DNA from: Chlorogloeopsis sp. ULAP01 | GTDB taxonomy: Bacteria > Cyanobacteriota > Cyanobacteriia > Cyanobacteriales > Nostocaceae | Assembly: GCF_030381805.1 (NCBI RefSeq) | Contig: NZ_JAUDRH010000006.1 | Location: 1-64,000, forward strand | DNA: 64,000 bases | Direction: 5' to 3' | Shown: in pieces, positions 45,115-55,087 of the stretch | How positions within the stretch are numbered: position 1 is the first letter of the stretch | Layout of the letters: the number at the start of each line of letters is the position of its first letter | The notes under the pieces: generated by a model | Databases searched by the model: none | Told to the model about the DNA's origin: nothing | Seen by the model: the letters and a program-made list of their open reading frames with translations, nothing else | Translations under genes and position numbers: made by a program

Positions 45115-47550
45115 TTAAAACGAAGGATTCATCGGTAAGGTAACAATAAATTTTGCTCCTTGCCCACGTATGCTCTCGGCTGTAATACTACCCTGGTGAC
45201 GTTCAACGATTTTTCGACAGATTGCTAAACCGATGCCAGTGCCTTCATATTCACTACGCCCGTGCAGCCGTTGAAAAACATTAAAGATGCGATCTAAATA
45301 CTTTTCGTCAAAACCGATGCCATTGTCCTCGACAATAATTTGGCACTGTTCTGTACCAATGGCGATTGGATCTAAAGGAGTTAGTAAAATCTGACTATAA
45401 ATTTTGACAATTGGTGGTTGTTCGGGGCTATGAAACTTCAAGGCATTGATAATCAGATTTTGTAACAATTGCCGCATTTGCAAGGGATCGGCTTTGAGGA
45501 TAGGTAACTCACCTACTTCCACCTTTGCTTGTTCTTGCTGGATAGTTATTTCTAAATCAGATAATACTTCTTGAGTAATTTGGTAGAGATTCACTGCGAC
45601 AAAAGGCTGTGCTCTGGTAGTGACTCGCGAAAGAGCCAGCAAGTCTTCAATTAAAGTTTGCATCCGCCGAGTTGCATTCTGCATACGTTCGAGGTAGTCA
45701 AGCGCCTGGGCAGATAAAGAATCGCTGGCAATTAATTTGAGGCGATCGCCAAATGTTTTAATTTTACGGAGTGGTTCTTGCAAATCGTGGGAGGCGACAA
45801 AGGCAAACTCTTGGAGTTCGTCATTGGAGCGGGCAAGTTCTTGTCGCTGGCGAGTTTCTTGTTCTAAAAGTTTGGCTTGGGCTAGGGCAATACCAATTTG
45901 GTTCGCTAATTGTAACAACAGTTCAGTTTCTGACTCGTTCCAGTCGCGAGGATGGGCGCACTGATGGGCAATTAATAGCCCCCACAGTTTGGTGTGTTGG
46001 AGAATCGGCACAACTAGGTTAGCCTTCACAGCTATTTTTTCTAGAAATTCTGCATAGCAAGGTTCAACTTTATCTTCTTGGGCATTGTTGATTGTACCAA
46101 CTCTACCCTTGCGGTATTTTTCAATGTATCCTTCGTTAAAACAAGGATCGATGATGTTTTGTCCTAGAGTTACAGGAAAACCGGGAACAACTTCTTCTTT
46201 AACTACAGTTCCCGAACCATCAGATAGCATTTTAAATATTAATACTCGGTCAGCCTGCAATAGCTTTTGCACTTCTGTGACACTGGTTTGGAGAATTTCA
46301 TCAATTTGCAAAGACTGGCGAATTTTGAGAGTGACATCAGCAAATAAGCGCGATCGCATATTTTGGCGTTCTAGTTCTTCTTGGGTACGCTTGCGATCGC
46401 TAATATCCATCATTGCCCCAATCATCCGCACTGGTTTGCCCATACTATCGCGAACCGCATAAGCGCGATCAAAAATATAGGCATAGGAACCATCAGCACG
46501 GCGAAAACGGTATTCATTCGACCAAAAATGTTGCCCACTTTGAATTAGATTACCAATGTCAGCAATAATTCTGGTTCTATCTTCTGGGTGTATGCGTTCG
46601 TGCCACCAAGCCGGATCAGGACTAACTTGCTCTGGGAAGTAACCATAAAGTGTATGTACATTATTATTCCACCAAAGTTGGTTTGTGACTAAATTCCAGT
46701 CCCAAACAACATCGTTGGTAGCACGGGCAAGAATCTGGAAACGCTCTTCACTCTGATGCAAATTTTCTTCAGAGTGCTTGCGCTTAGTAATGTCCATATC
46801 TATGCCTAAAATCTGCACTGCTTTGCCAGAAGTGTCACGAAAAACGACTCCCTTTTTCACTAGCCAGCGAATGTTATTGTCAGGCAAAACAACACGAAAC
46901 TCTACTTCACATTCTGCTCCCGTTTCAATTGCTTTGTGGAATGAGTTGTGAACGCGATCGCGATCTTCAGGATGAATATAGCTCAGGAAAGTTTCATAAC
47001 TTTTGTTAGCCGTGGCTGCTTCTAAACCAAACAAAGTTCTCAAATTTTCTGAGAAACTAACTTTATTGGCGAGGAGATCCCATTTCCAAGTACCCATCTG
47101 GGCAGCTTCTAATGCCATGCGCAGTTGCATTTCTTGCATTTGTGCCTGTTCGGTTTGCTCTCGCAAGGCTTGCATCACTTGACTTGCTGCCACCAGACGA
47201 CGCACTCGCTGACGTAATATTGGCCAATGGATCGGTTTGGTAATAAAATCTGTGGCACCAGCTGCAAAAGCCCGTTCTACTGATGCTTCATCATAAAGAG
47301 CTGTAATCATTAAAACAGGAGTGCGATCGCCTCCAGGAAGTCTTCGTAGTTGCTCGCAACAACTAAACCCATCCACACCCGGCATAATAGCATCTAGTAG
47401 TACTAAATCTGGTTGTAGTTGGGCAAAGGTAGTTAGTGCGTCCTCTGCGTTGCTTGCCTGTGCTGCCCTATACCCTGCGGCTTCCAATAGTTCGCGCAGT
47501 TGCGCCTGCATCAAATGATCGTCATCAACGATCAAAATTAAATTACTCAT
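45115..47550 (-). CDS. Hybrid histidine kinase: receiver-PAS-PAS-GAF-kinase
   Basis: 811 residues. The N-terminal receiver has LILIVDDDHLMQ and Asp in LVLLDAIMPGVDG. Two PAS domains with PAC motifs follow (WKWDLLANKVSFSENLRTLF and VVWDWNLVTNQLWWNNNVHT). Then comes a GAF domain of the phytochrome-related kind (IDPCFNEGYIEKYRKGR ... VEPCYAEFLEKIAVKANL ... LWGLLIAHQCAHPRDW). The kinase has phospho-His in FVASHDLQEPLRKIKTF and ATPase boxes QNLIINALKF, VEDNGIGFD and GTGIGLAICRK. The GAF carries two cysteines at positions used in DXCF cyanobacteriochromes, though a Tyr rather than His follows the second, so bilin binding is uncertain. No output domain. Confidence 0.9.
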   Translation of the reverse strand: MSNLILIVDDDHLMQAQLRELLEAAGYRAAQASNAEDALTTFAQLQPDLVLLDAIMPGVDGFSCCEQLRRLPGGDRTPVLMITALYDEASVERAFAAGATDFITKPIHWPILRQRVRRLVAASQVMQALREQTEQAQMQEMQLRMALEAAQMGTWKWDLLANKVSFSENLRTLFGLEAATANKSYETFLSYIHPEDRDRVHNSFHKAIETGAECEVEFRVVLPDNNIRWLVKKGVVFRDTSGKAVQILGIDMDITKRKHSEENLHQSEERFQILARATNDVVWDWNLVTNQLWWNNNVHTLYGYFPEQVSPDPAWWHERIHPEDRTRIIADIGNLIQSGQHFWSNEYRFRRADGSYAYIFDRAYAVRDSMGKPVRMIGAMMDISDRKRTQEELERQNMRSRLFADVTLKIRQSLQIDEILQTSVTEVQKLLQADRVLIFKMLSDGSGTVVKEEVVPGFPVTLGQNIIDPCFNEGYIEKYRKGRVGTINNAQEDKVEPCYAEFLEKIAVKANLVVPILQHTKLWGLLIAHQCAHPRDWNESETELLLQLANQIGIALAQAKLLEQETRQRQELARSNDELQEFAFVASHDLQEPLRKIKTFGDRLKLIASDSLSAQALDYLERMQNATRRMQTLIEDLLALSRVTTRAQPFVAVNLYQITQEVLSDLEITIQQEQAKVEVGELPILKADPLQMRQLLQNLIINALKFHSPEQPPIVKIYSQILLTPLDPIAIGTEQCQIIVEDNGIGFDEKYLDRIFNVFQRLHGRSEYEGTGIGLAICRKIVERHQGSITAESIRGQGAKFIVTLPMNPSF

Positions 47551-47580
47551 GTGTTATTAGTCATTAGTTATTAGTCATTG

Positions 47581-47605
47581 GTAAGGGGCAGATTTTAACA
47601 ATAAC
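47581..47605. repeat. Degenerate trace of the MITE-like repeat
   Basis: gtaaggggcagattttaaca resembles the gtaggggcgggttttaaca end of copies A and B, next to heptamer-type repeats (ttagtcattagttattagtc) at about 47556-47578. Confidence 0.3.
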
Positions 47606-47787
47606 TATCTAGAATTACGAAATATCCAAATCAACCAGCCCATACTAGCCTTGGCTAAAATGCCTAAATAAGAGGACACGGAGACACGGGGAAATATGAA
47701 TGACGTTCTTTCTCCTTATCTCCTTATCTTCCCTTCTGTTTGTCCTTCCTTCTGCCATCTGCCCTCAGCATAGCTGCCTTCTACTTA

Positions 47788-50604
47788 TTAACCAATAACT
47801 GAATGCAATGTTTTTAACAGTTCCTTTGCCGTGTAAGGCTTTGCTAAAAAGGCAGGGCGTTTACTACTGTTGAGTTGTGGTATCTGTTCACTGGTTGCCA
47901 AACCACTAACAGCAACAATCGGTAGTAGTGGATTCATTTTTTGCAATGTTTTGATAGTGGTTGTTCCATCCATGTTTGGCATCATCATATCTATAATTGC
48001 TCCACTAATTTTGTCTTTATATTGAGCGTAGAGCGCTACTGCCTCAATTCCATCACTAGCAACAAGAGCTTTATAGTTATGCTCTTGCAAAGAAGTTGCT
48101 GTAATTTCTCTCACCGCAGATTCATCATCCACAACCAAAATATATTGTCCGTTTCCGGTTGGTACTTCCAAGTCTTCTGGTAGTTTGATTGTATCTGTTT
48201 GAATTGCTGGCAAATACACTTTAAATTTTGTACCTTTACCAGGGCGACTAGACACAGTCACAAAACCACCATGTCCTTTGATGATACCCATTACTGTTGA
48301 TAGTCCTAGCCCCGTACCTTTACCAAGCTCTTTTGTGGTAAAGAATGGCTCAAAAATTCTATCCAATAATTCGCTGGGTATGCCGACTCCTGTATCCGCA
48401 ACACTCAAAACTATATAATGGCCAACCTTGGCATCTAAATGGACTCTGGTATAATTTTCATCAATGAAAATATTTTGAGCAGAAATTTTCAAAGTCCCGC
48501 CACCAGGCATGGCATCACGAGCATTGAGACACAAATTAATCAATACCTGATGCAATTGGGTAGTGTCACCGCAAACATTCCACAACTGTGGTTTTATTTC
48601 TGTTTCGAGGTTAATTGATTTGGGAAATGTTTGTTCGACAATTTGCTGTATTTCTAAAATCAGGTGTTTCACTTGCAATACGGTGCGATCGCCTTCGATG
48701 CCGCGTGCAAAAGCCAGTACTTGCTTCACCAAGTTTGCACCACGTTTGACATTGGTTTCTACTATCGATAGAATTTGGCGATCGCGTTGTTCGCCACAGT
48801 TGGCTTGTAAAAGTTGTACTGACATCAAAATTGGTGACAGCACATTGTTGAGATCGTGAGCGATACCACTGGCAAGAGTACCAATACTCTCCATGCGCTG
48901 ATTGCGTAAAAATTGCTTTTCTAGTAGTTTCTTTTGCGTAATATCTGTATCAACAACCAGAATTGATTTCGGTTGTAAGTTTTCATCACATACTAATGTC
49001 CAGCAACTTTCAACAATGATTTCTTTGCCAAATTTTGTAGTTTTAAGCAACTCACCCTGCCAAGAGCCTTTTTCTAAAACAGTTTGATGAATTTCTTGTA
49101 GTATTGGTGAAGATTCGTTATATAGAAGTTCATTGGCATACTTGCCTATTGCTTCTTGCGCACGCCAGCCGTAAAGGTTCTCAGCACTTTTGTTCCACAA
49201 TAAAATTTTGTTGCATAAATCTCTGACAATAATTGCATCTGTGGTGATATCTAACAATGCGGCTTGCTCACGCACTTGCTGTTCAGCTTGTTTGCGGGCG
49301 GTAATATCTTCAAAGATATATAAACGGCCAAAATATTGATCGCTAGCATCTCGAACTTGAGTGGAGAAACGCCGGATCACACGCCCGTTGGTAAACAAAA
49401 TCTCATCTTCTACAACCGAACGATTCTCTTCGCTTTGCAAAGGTTTGCATGACTCAGCAAAGGCAGGAATATCCAACACCAACTCCAGGCAATCGGGAAT
49501 AATATCTTGGTTTTTCAATTTGCCGGATACCATCTGCTCTTTTAGATGTTGAATGCCCCAAATTTCGCAGAAGCGATCGTTGAAATATAAAATGTTATCT
49601 GTACGGTTGTCTACAACATAAAATGCTAATGGTGAAACGCTAGTCATAGAACGCAATAGCGCTTCTTGCCAGCGTAAATTATCCTCGGCTTGCTTGCGTT
49701 CGGTAATGTCTTCTACTACATAGGCAAATTGCTTAACACAGTTGCTATACGCACCGATAGATGAAACTGTTGTTCTCAGCCATTTCTTTCCTTGGGGAGT
49801 ATCGTGAGGATATTCAAAGCTGACAGGCAATTTAGTGCGTTCTGCTTCACGATAGTATTGAATCCACTCATACACCTGCTGTTGTGGCATCCCAATCTCG
49901 CTTTCTAGGCGATTTCGCATTGCTTCTGGTGTTTGTCCAAAAAATTTTGCACTCGTAGCATTATCAGAAATATGCAGGATGTCATTTTCTTGGAGTTCTA
50001 CAACTCCCATCATCATCGGTGTACTGTCAAAAAAACTGCGCAGAGTACATTCGCTTTGCTGAAGTGCTGCTTGTGCCTGTTGGTAGTCTGTTTTGATCTC
50101 AATCAGTTCACTGAGATTGCGCCGCAGTTCTAATTGTCTAATTACCAAACGGCTAATAGCCTTCAGTGCTTCTATTTGTTCTGGGGTAATTTTCCGTGGC
50201 ATGCGATCTGCTATACACACAGTGCCGATCGCTATTCCTTCTGGTGCTAATAAAGGTACGCCGGCATAAAATCTCACATAAGGTTCAGACTTAACCACAG
50301 CAGAAGTTGCAAAACGCTCATCAGCTAAAGTATCAGGAATAATCAAAACATTGCCTTGCTCTAGGCAAAGAGGACAAAAGCCAATATCTATAGGCAGTTG
50401 CGCTACATCCAACCCAACTTTGGCTTTAAACCACTGACGGTTGACATCAATGAGGTTAATCAAAGCGATCGGTGTTTGGCAAATCTGAGCAGCTAAAAAT
50501 GCTAAATCATCAAATGCTTGTTCTGGTAAAGTGTCTAGAATTTGATATTGACGAAGAACCTTTATCCTCTTCACTTCATGATGATTTTGTACTAAAGTTT
50601 TCAT
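47788..50604 (-). CDS. Hybrid histidine kinase: GAF-PAS-PAS-PAS-kinase-receiver
   Basis: 938 residues. The N-terminal GAF (about 10-165) begins RIKVLRQYQILDTLPEQAFD and has IGFCPLCLEQGNVLIIPDTL. Three PAS regions follow (DSTPMMMGVVELQENDILHI; LAFYVVDNRTDNILYFNDRF; TDAIIVRDLCNKILLWNKSA). HisKA has LASGIAHDLNNVLSPI; the ATPase has NLCLNARDAM, VADTGVGI and GKGTGLGLSTV. The C-terminal receiver has YILVVDDESAV and GAIIDMMMPNMDG. It is the first of the four signalling genes on this strand and is similar to 42517-44409 through the kinase and receiver. Signal and target are unknown. Confidence 0.9.
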   Translation of the reverse strand: MKTLVQNHHEVKRIKVLRQYQILDTLPEQAFDDLAFLAAQICQTPIALINLIDVNRQWFKAKVGLDVAQLPIDIGFCPLCLEQGNVLIIPDTLADERFATSAVVKSEPYVRFYAGVPLLAPEGIAIGTVCIADRMPRKITPEQIEALKAISRLVIRQLELRRNLSELIEIKTDYQQAQAALQQSECTLRSFFDSTPMMMGVVELQENDILHISDNATSAKFFGQTPEAMRNRLESEIGMPQQQVYEWIQYYREAERTKLPVSFEYPHDTPQGKKWLRTTVSSIGAYSNCVKQFAYVVEDITERKQAEDNLRWQEALLRSMTSVSPLAFYVVDNRTDNILYFNDRFCEIWGIQHLKEQMVSGKLKNQDIIPDCLELVLDIPAFAESCKPLQSEENRSVVEDEILFTNGRVIRRFSTQVRDASDQYFGRLYIFEDITARKQAEQQVREQAALLDITTDAIIVRDLCNKILLWNKSAENLYGWRAQEAIGKYANELLYNESSPILQEIHQTVLEKGSWQGELLKTTKFGKEIIVESCWTLVCDENLQPKSILVVDTDITQKKLLEKQFLRNQRMESIGTLASGIAHDLNNVLSPILMSVQLLQANCGEQRDRQILSIVETNVKRGANLVKQVLAFARGIEGDRTVLQVKHLILEIQQIVEQTFPKSINLETEIKPQLWNVCGDTTQLHQVLINLCLNARDAMPGGGTLKISAQNIFIDENYTRVHLDAKVGHYIVLSVADTGVGIPSELLDRIFEPFFTTKELGKGTGLGLSTVMGIIKGHGGFVTVSSRPGKGTKFKVYLPAIQTDTIKLPEDLEVPTGNGQYILVVDDESAVREITATSLQEHNYKALVASDGIEAVALYAQYKDKISGAIIDMMMPNMDGTTTIKTLQKMNPLLPIVAVSGLATSEQIPQLNSSKRPAFLAKPYTAKELLKTLHSVIG

Positions 50605-51263
50605 AGGCTATTCCCGTTACTGCTGAATTACGGCTGTTGTGCTTGTAACTCGCGGTTATCTAAATTCTGGGAGTCAGGTAATTAATGGGGAAAAAAAAGG
50701 ATAACAGTTATTAATTTTCTTACGACTGCCATATACATAGACTCTTTTGTTAACTAAGTCGGAAATTTTACTTCTTAATTAACTAAGCGTTGACTGCACT
50801 TTTTAGCTCACCACAGTTCAGTTAAGCTCAAAAAATCAATTTCATTTAGTCAAAGATGTTAGGTTGGTAAAGTTAGAATATTTCGTACTTTGCTTTCATG
50901 AATAACCTACTTGGCAATTTAAGCAACAAAGACTACTAGTATGCTCCTTTACTCGGTGTTTACTGAACTTTTTAACTGAGTCAATTTGTTTAAATAATTA
51001 TTTCAACAGATAATTAGATAACTTTGTCACTTACCTATAGTAATATGCCTGAAGGAAGATGACAAAGTAACTGTTAAACTCAAGTACATTTACGCAAAAA
51101 AACTTATATGGCGTAATTATTAGTAACTTGTTTTTAAACTCGAAATTATCAGAATATAAACAAAAGCTTTGCTGAAGCTAGTTTAGTACAGACACTTTAT
51201 TGTATAAATCAACTCAATACTATTATAAACTATTGCTCAAACTGAGCATTTTCTTCATTTTGA
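50605..51263. other. AT-rich gene-free stretch
   Basis: About 660 bases between the divergent hybrid-kinase and moaE genes, presumably with both promoters. No ORF with family sequence and no strong hairpin was seen. Confidence 0.4.
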
Positions 51264-51269
51264 TTGCTT

Positions 51270-51755
51270 ATGATAAATATATTTACTTCTATTGTTAAAC
51301 CCAGAAATGAAGATAGCTTTGCAATTTGCTTTGCTCCGTTGTCTATTGAAGAAGTCTATAAATTAGCCGACGATCCAGCAAATGGTGCAGTAGTGCTCAT
51401 GAGTGGAATGGTTCGCAATCAAACTGATGGTAGATCTGTTGTTGCCCTAGAGTATCAAGCTTACGAACCGATGGCGCTGCGCGTATTTTATCAAATTGCT
51501 GAGGAAATTCGGCAAACATGGACAGATGTAACTCGCGTGGTAATTCACCATCGGATTGGACATTTGCAAATTGGCGAAATCAGTGTTTTGGTAGCGGTAG
51601 GCTGTCCCCATCGTTCCGAAGCTTTTGCAGCTTGTCGCTATGCAATTGATACCCTCAAGCACAATGCACCCATTTGGAAAAAAGAACATTGGCAAGATGG
51701 TTCTAGTACCTGGATAAGTATTGGGGCTTGTGAGCTATCTAATCAGGAATGCTAG
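51270..51755 (+). CDS. moaE: Molybdopterin synthase catalytic subunit MoaE
   Basis: About 161 residues. MoaE with its partner MoaD converts cPMP to molybdopterin in Mo-cofactor synthesis. Landmarks are GAVVLMSGMVRNQTDGRSVV, LEYQAYEPMAL, VVIHHRIGHLQIGEISVLVA, and the catalytic-lysine region LKHNAPIWKKEHWQDGS. The N-terminus carries about 25 residues before the core. A TTG at 51264 is in frame; the ATG at 51270 is taken. No other mo- or moa- gene is nearby, which is common in cyanobacteria. Confidence 0.93.
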   Translation: MINIFTSIVKPRNEDSFAICFAPLSIEEVYKLADDPANGAVVLMSGMVRNQTDGRSVVALEYQAYEPMALRVFYQIAEEIRQTWTDVTRVVIHHRIGHLQIGEISVLVAVGCPHRSEAFAACRYAIDTLKHNAPIWKKEHWQDGSSTWISIGACELSNQEC

Positions 51756-51956
51756 AGGGAAAAGAGCGATGTGTATGCGCGCCTGGAGGCAGCAGCCCAC
51801 AAATCCTCGTTACCAGGTCGAGAATACACTGTTCCCTGTCACCTGTTCCCTGTTCCCTATGGCGAAGGTGAAGAATAATTCGCTTTGTCCGATCGCTTGT
51901 TAATTTTCTTAGCATTAAGAGTTAAATAAAGAATGAATTTATATTTGCCTTAGTCT

Positions 51957-52811
51957 TTACATCTCGTATATCTCACAAAGACAGCGAAGTTTTTGCTTGA
52001 TGCGATCACGCACTGAATCAGGTGACACAACTACGCAATCTGGCGTATACTGCATAACTTCACGGATAAACCAAAAGGTACTCGAAACACCTCTTACTAC
52101 TCGCCGCACACGTTGTTTTTCTGGTATCCATTCATTTATTTTGTCTTCTGGTTTAGCTTGGTAAGCAAAAGCTAAGTTACCTAATAGGTGCATTTCTACA
52201 TCCATTTCATCTAATTGCGATCGCCACCTACCAGAAATAGGCATCACAGCCGCATCCTGTATGCGATCTAAACGCAAACTCCAATTATGATGGAGTTCTT
52301 CCACGTCAAAATTTCCTTCTGTCTCTTCACACCAGCAATCAAGATATTGACGCTTTTCGTGCGGTGATACTTTGGCATAGCGAACCGTAAAATTCCATAT
52401 ACGCCCCGTCGCATCTTGATAAGAAAGCTGAAAAGGTTGCTCTCGTTTGATATAACGATCAATATCCAAACGCCAAGAAGGGGGTGAGTTCTCCAAAAAA
52501 CGTTCTATTTCACTTCGCAGTGGTAATGATAATTCGCTGCGTTCCAGAAGCAAGTTTGCAATAACCTGAGCTTGTTCAATTTGTCCGATATCCGTCAAAG
52601 CAGAGATACATTGATGTAATGGTCTTATCCTTGCCTCTGACCAATTATTATTATGACCGAGTATAAGCTGACGACGAGCGATCGCTTCTACAAGCTTGGA
52701 GATATTCGGGCGATCACCCCACATCATACCAAATTCAAGAGCGATCGCTTCTAGTTCGGCTTTGTCACGTTCCGATATCGAGAGTGTAATTGACTGGCCT
52801 TTTCGACTCAT
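51957..52811 (-). CDS. WYL-domain regulator adjoining the type I-D cas operon
   Basis: About 284 residues from the preferred ATG at 52811 (MSRKGQSITLS). The N-terminus looks like a small DNA-binding domain (LSISERDKAELEAIALEFG). The C-terminal half is a WYL domain: PFQLSYQDATGRIWNFTVRY, KRQYLDCWCEETEGNF, and LRLDRIQDAAVMP. It resembles the family annotated as TIGR03985 CRISPR-associated proteins, by context and layout rather than by a search. It is divergent from cas3; the intergenic DNA has repeated cggacact motifs. Probably a ligand-sensing repressor or activator of the cas genes. An extension to 52883 is in frame but lies over the presumed promoter. Confidence 0.8.
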   Translation of the reverse strand: MSRKGQSITLSISERDKAELEAIALEFGMMWGDRPNISKLVEAIARRQLILGHNNNWSEARIRPLHQCISALTDIGQIEQAQVIANLLLERSELSLPLRSEIERFLENSPPSWRLDIDRYIKREQPFQLSYQDATGRIWNFTVRYAKVSPHEKRQYLDCWCEETEGNFDVEELHHNWSLRLDRIQDAAVMPISGRWRSQLDEMDVEMHLLGNLAFAYQAKPEDKINEWIPEKQRVRRVVRGVSSTFWFIREVMQYTPDCVVVSPDSVRDRIKQKLRCLCEIYEM

Positions 52812-52816
52812 TTTTA

Positions 52817-52915
52817 TACGGACACTTTTATATTGATATATCTTGTCAACCCCTATTTTGCGTGCCAATATAGTTTTTAACAACTAATTACGGACACTAT
52901 TTAAGTGTATGTCCG
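52817..52915. promoter_or_regulatory. Divergent WYL/cas3 control region with repeated tacggacact
   Basis: TACGGACACT occurs at 52817-52826 and again at 52889-52898, 72 bases apart. The second copy forms an interrupted palindrome CGGACA (52891-52896) ... TGTCCG (52910-52915) that spans the cas3 start codon at 52909. Both genes would be controlled from here; the repeats are candidate WYL-protein operators. The palindrome could equally form an RNA hairpin over the cas3 start. Confidence 0.5.
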
Positions 52916-55086
52916 AAAGTTACAAAATTACTCTCAAACCCGTTTATTCTCAAACCGTCCCCACACCTGACGGAGTAAAATTACCTAAAAATTGGTCGCT
53001 TTCTTGGCATCAAGCAGCAACATTAGAGGTGTTACGTGATCCAAATATTGATGTAGTGTTCAACACTGCCATGGCTGGTGATGGTAAAAGTTTGGCTGCT
53101 TATTTAGAAGTTCTTCAAGGTGAGTTTTCTGCTATTGGACTTTATCCAACTAATGAACTTGCTCGCGATCAAGAAACGCAGATTAAAGGTTATGTTGAAG
53201 AATTCCAGCCTAGAGATAAACCGCGTGTAGTGCGACTAAGTGGGGCTGATTTAGAAATTTATGCAGAAAATGAAGGCTTGAAAAAAAGTGCAGCGATCGC
53301 AACTCTCACAAGTCAACGAGAAGCATTATTAACCAACCCTGATATTTTCCATTACTTACATCGCGGTGCTTATATTATTCACGGTGATAGTCCAGATAAA
53401 TTATGGGGAAGAATTGATAAAGACTTTGACTTATTTATATTTGATGAATTTCATATTTTTGCGGCTCCCCAGATAGCTAGTGTTATTAATACAATGCTAT
53501 TAATTCGCTGTACAAATCGCCGCAAGAAATTCTTGTTTCTTTCTGCTACACCTGATAAAAATTTAATTTCTAAGTTAGAAACAGCAGGGTTTCGTTGTCG
53601 AGAAATCAATCCACAAGAACAAAATAAATATCAATTTCCTGATACTCCACAGCAAGAACAGCAGCTGCGCTCGCAGGGATGGCGGCAAGTAGCGCGAGCA
53701 ATTTCACTAAATTTTATTCCCTTAGAACCTACTTTTAAAGCTTCTGAAATTTGGTTAAAAGAAAATAGTAATTTGATTTTGAACCAATTTCAGCAATATC
53801 CAGGGAGTAAAGGCGCGATTATTCTCAATTCCATTGCCGCAGTCAAGCGACTCACGCCATTTTTTCAAGAAATTTTACAGCCTTATGGCTTAAGAGTCGG
53901 AGAAAATACAGGCTTATCTGGTAAAGCTGAAAAAGAGCAAAGCCTTGCTGCTGACTTAGTTATTGGAACTAGTACAATTGATGTTGGTGTTGACTTTAAA
54001 ATTAATTTTTTGATTTTTGAATCATCGGATGCAGGTAACTTTATCCAACGCTTAGGAAGGTTAGGCAGACATGATGGATATGAAAAAAATGGTCAACAAA
54101 TCAAATTTGAAAACTTCACAGCTTATGCTCTTGTTCCTAACTTTTTAGTAGAGCGTTTATTTCAGGTAGAGTCTCCACCTTTAACTGTTAATTGTATTTG
54201 TGATCGCATGTTTTTCCAAAGCACCATTAAAGAGCAATATCGCCAAATTAATGATTTTCATGGTTATTATCGCCGTTGGGGTGCAGTGCAGTCGTTTTGG
54301 TTGTATTATCAATTGAGCGATCGCACAATTAAACAACAGTATGCCCAAAGTCGAGAGCAGTTTCAAGCAGCTTGTGAAGAAGTATTTGAGACTAGTTTGA
54401 AATTTATAGCCGGACGTATTCAAGGATGGGCAAAAGACTGGCAAGCGCTTTCAGGTAAATCAGGAAATCCCATTGCTGAGGATGCTGCTAGTTTTCGGGG
54501 TTCTAGTCCTCTGCAATGTGGTTTGTACGATTTAATGGAAGTAAACGAAGCAGACAGGTTTAAAATCTACGATTTACCGGGAATTTTGAGCAATGTAGAA
54601 ATTGAAATGTGGACAGAAGCAGCGTTTATTCGGACACTGAAAGAAACCGCACAACGCATCGGACAACCCATTGCCAAAGGAAGATTTGCTCACTGTCTGG
54701 CATTTATGAAGTTGCGTTCTTACCGCGAGGAACGGCTGAACTGGAAATTTACCTACTCTGGGGATTTACAGGCTATTGGCGATGCGTGGAAAGTTCAGGT
54801 TTTAAAGGGTATAGAAATTTGGCAACCAGAAAACTACTGGATTGGGGAAATTAACAAACGCCTGAAAAAAGAAGGTTTGGTTTGTTATGTGATTCGTCGT
54901 CCAGTTGCCCAAGTGCGGATGCGGTTACGTTTGCCAATGCACTTTCAGATTTATCCCATTAGCGATCGCTACAGCTTTCATGATGCTACTGCACCGTATG
55001 CGATCGCTTTTGGTCACTCTGCGCTGCTGCTAGATACGCTTGCTTATACATTTAAAAGCAAAGGAGATGAGATATGGGTTGCGTGA
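52909..55086 (+). CDS. cas3: Type I-D CRISPR helicase Cas3'
   Basis: 725-residue SF2 helicase without an HD nuclease domain, as in type I-D, where the HD domain is on Cas10d. Motifs are Walker A AMAGDGKSLAA (AGDGKS at 56-61), Walker B DEFH at 179-182, SAT at 212-214 (FLFLSATPDK), and motif VI QRLGRLGRH at 380-388. It unwinds target DNA after recruitment by the interference complex. It ends at the first CRISPR-like repeat and is separated from cas10d by about 1.4 kb of accessory DNA. Confidence 0.92.
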   Translation: MSESYKITLKPVYSQTVPTPDGVKLPKNWSLSWHQAATLEVLRDPNIDVVFNTAMAGDGKSLAAYLEVLQGEFSAIGLYPTNELARDQETQIKGYVEEFQPRDKPRVVRLSGADLEIYAENEGLKKSAAIATLTSQREALLTNPDIFHYLHRGAYIIHGDSPDKLWGRIDKDFDLFIFDEFHIFAAPQIASVINTMLLIRCTNRRKKFLFLSATPDKNLISKLETAGFRCREINPQEQNKYQFPDTPQQEQQLRSQGWRQVARAISLNFIPLEPTFKASEIWLKENSNLILNQFQQYPGSKGAIILNSIAAVKRLTPFFQEILQPYGLRVGENTGLSGKAEKEQSLAADLVIGTSTIDVGVDFKINFLIFESSDAGNFIQRLGRLGRHDGYEKNGQQIKFENFTAYALVPNFLVERLFQVESPPLTVNCICDRMFFQSTIKEQYRQINDFHGYYRRWGAVQSFWLYYQLSDRTIKQQYAQSREQFQAACEEVFETSLKFIAGRIQGWAKDWQALSGKSGNPIAEDAASFRGSSPLQCGLYDLMEVNEADRFKIYDLPGILSNVEIEMWTEAAFIRTLKETAQRIGQPIAKGRFAHCLAFMKLRSYREERLNWKFTYSGDLQAIGDAWKVQVLKGIEIWQPENYWIGEINKRLKKEGLVCYVIRRPVAQVRMRLRLPMHFQIYPISDRYSFHDATAPYAIAFGHSALLLDTLAYTFKSKGDEIWVA

Positions 55087-55087
55087 G

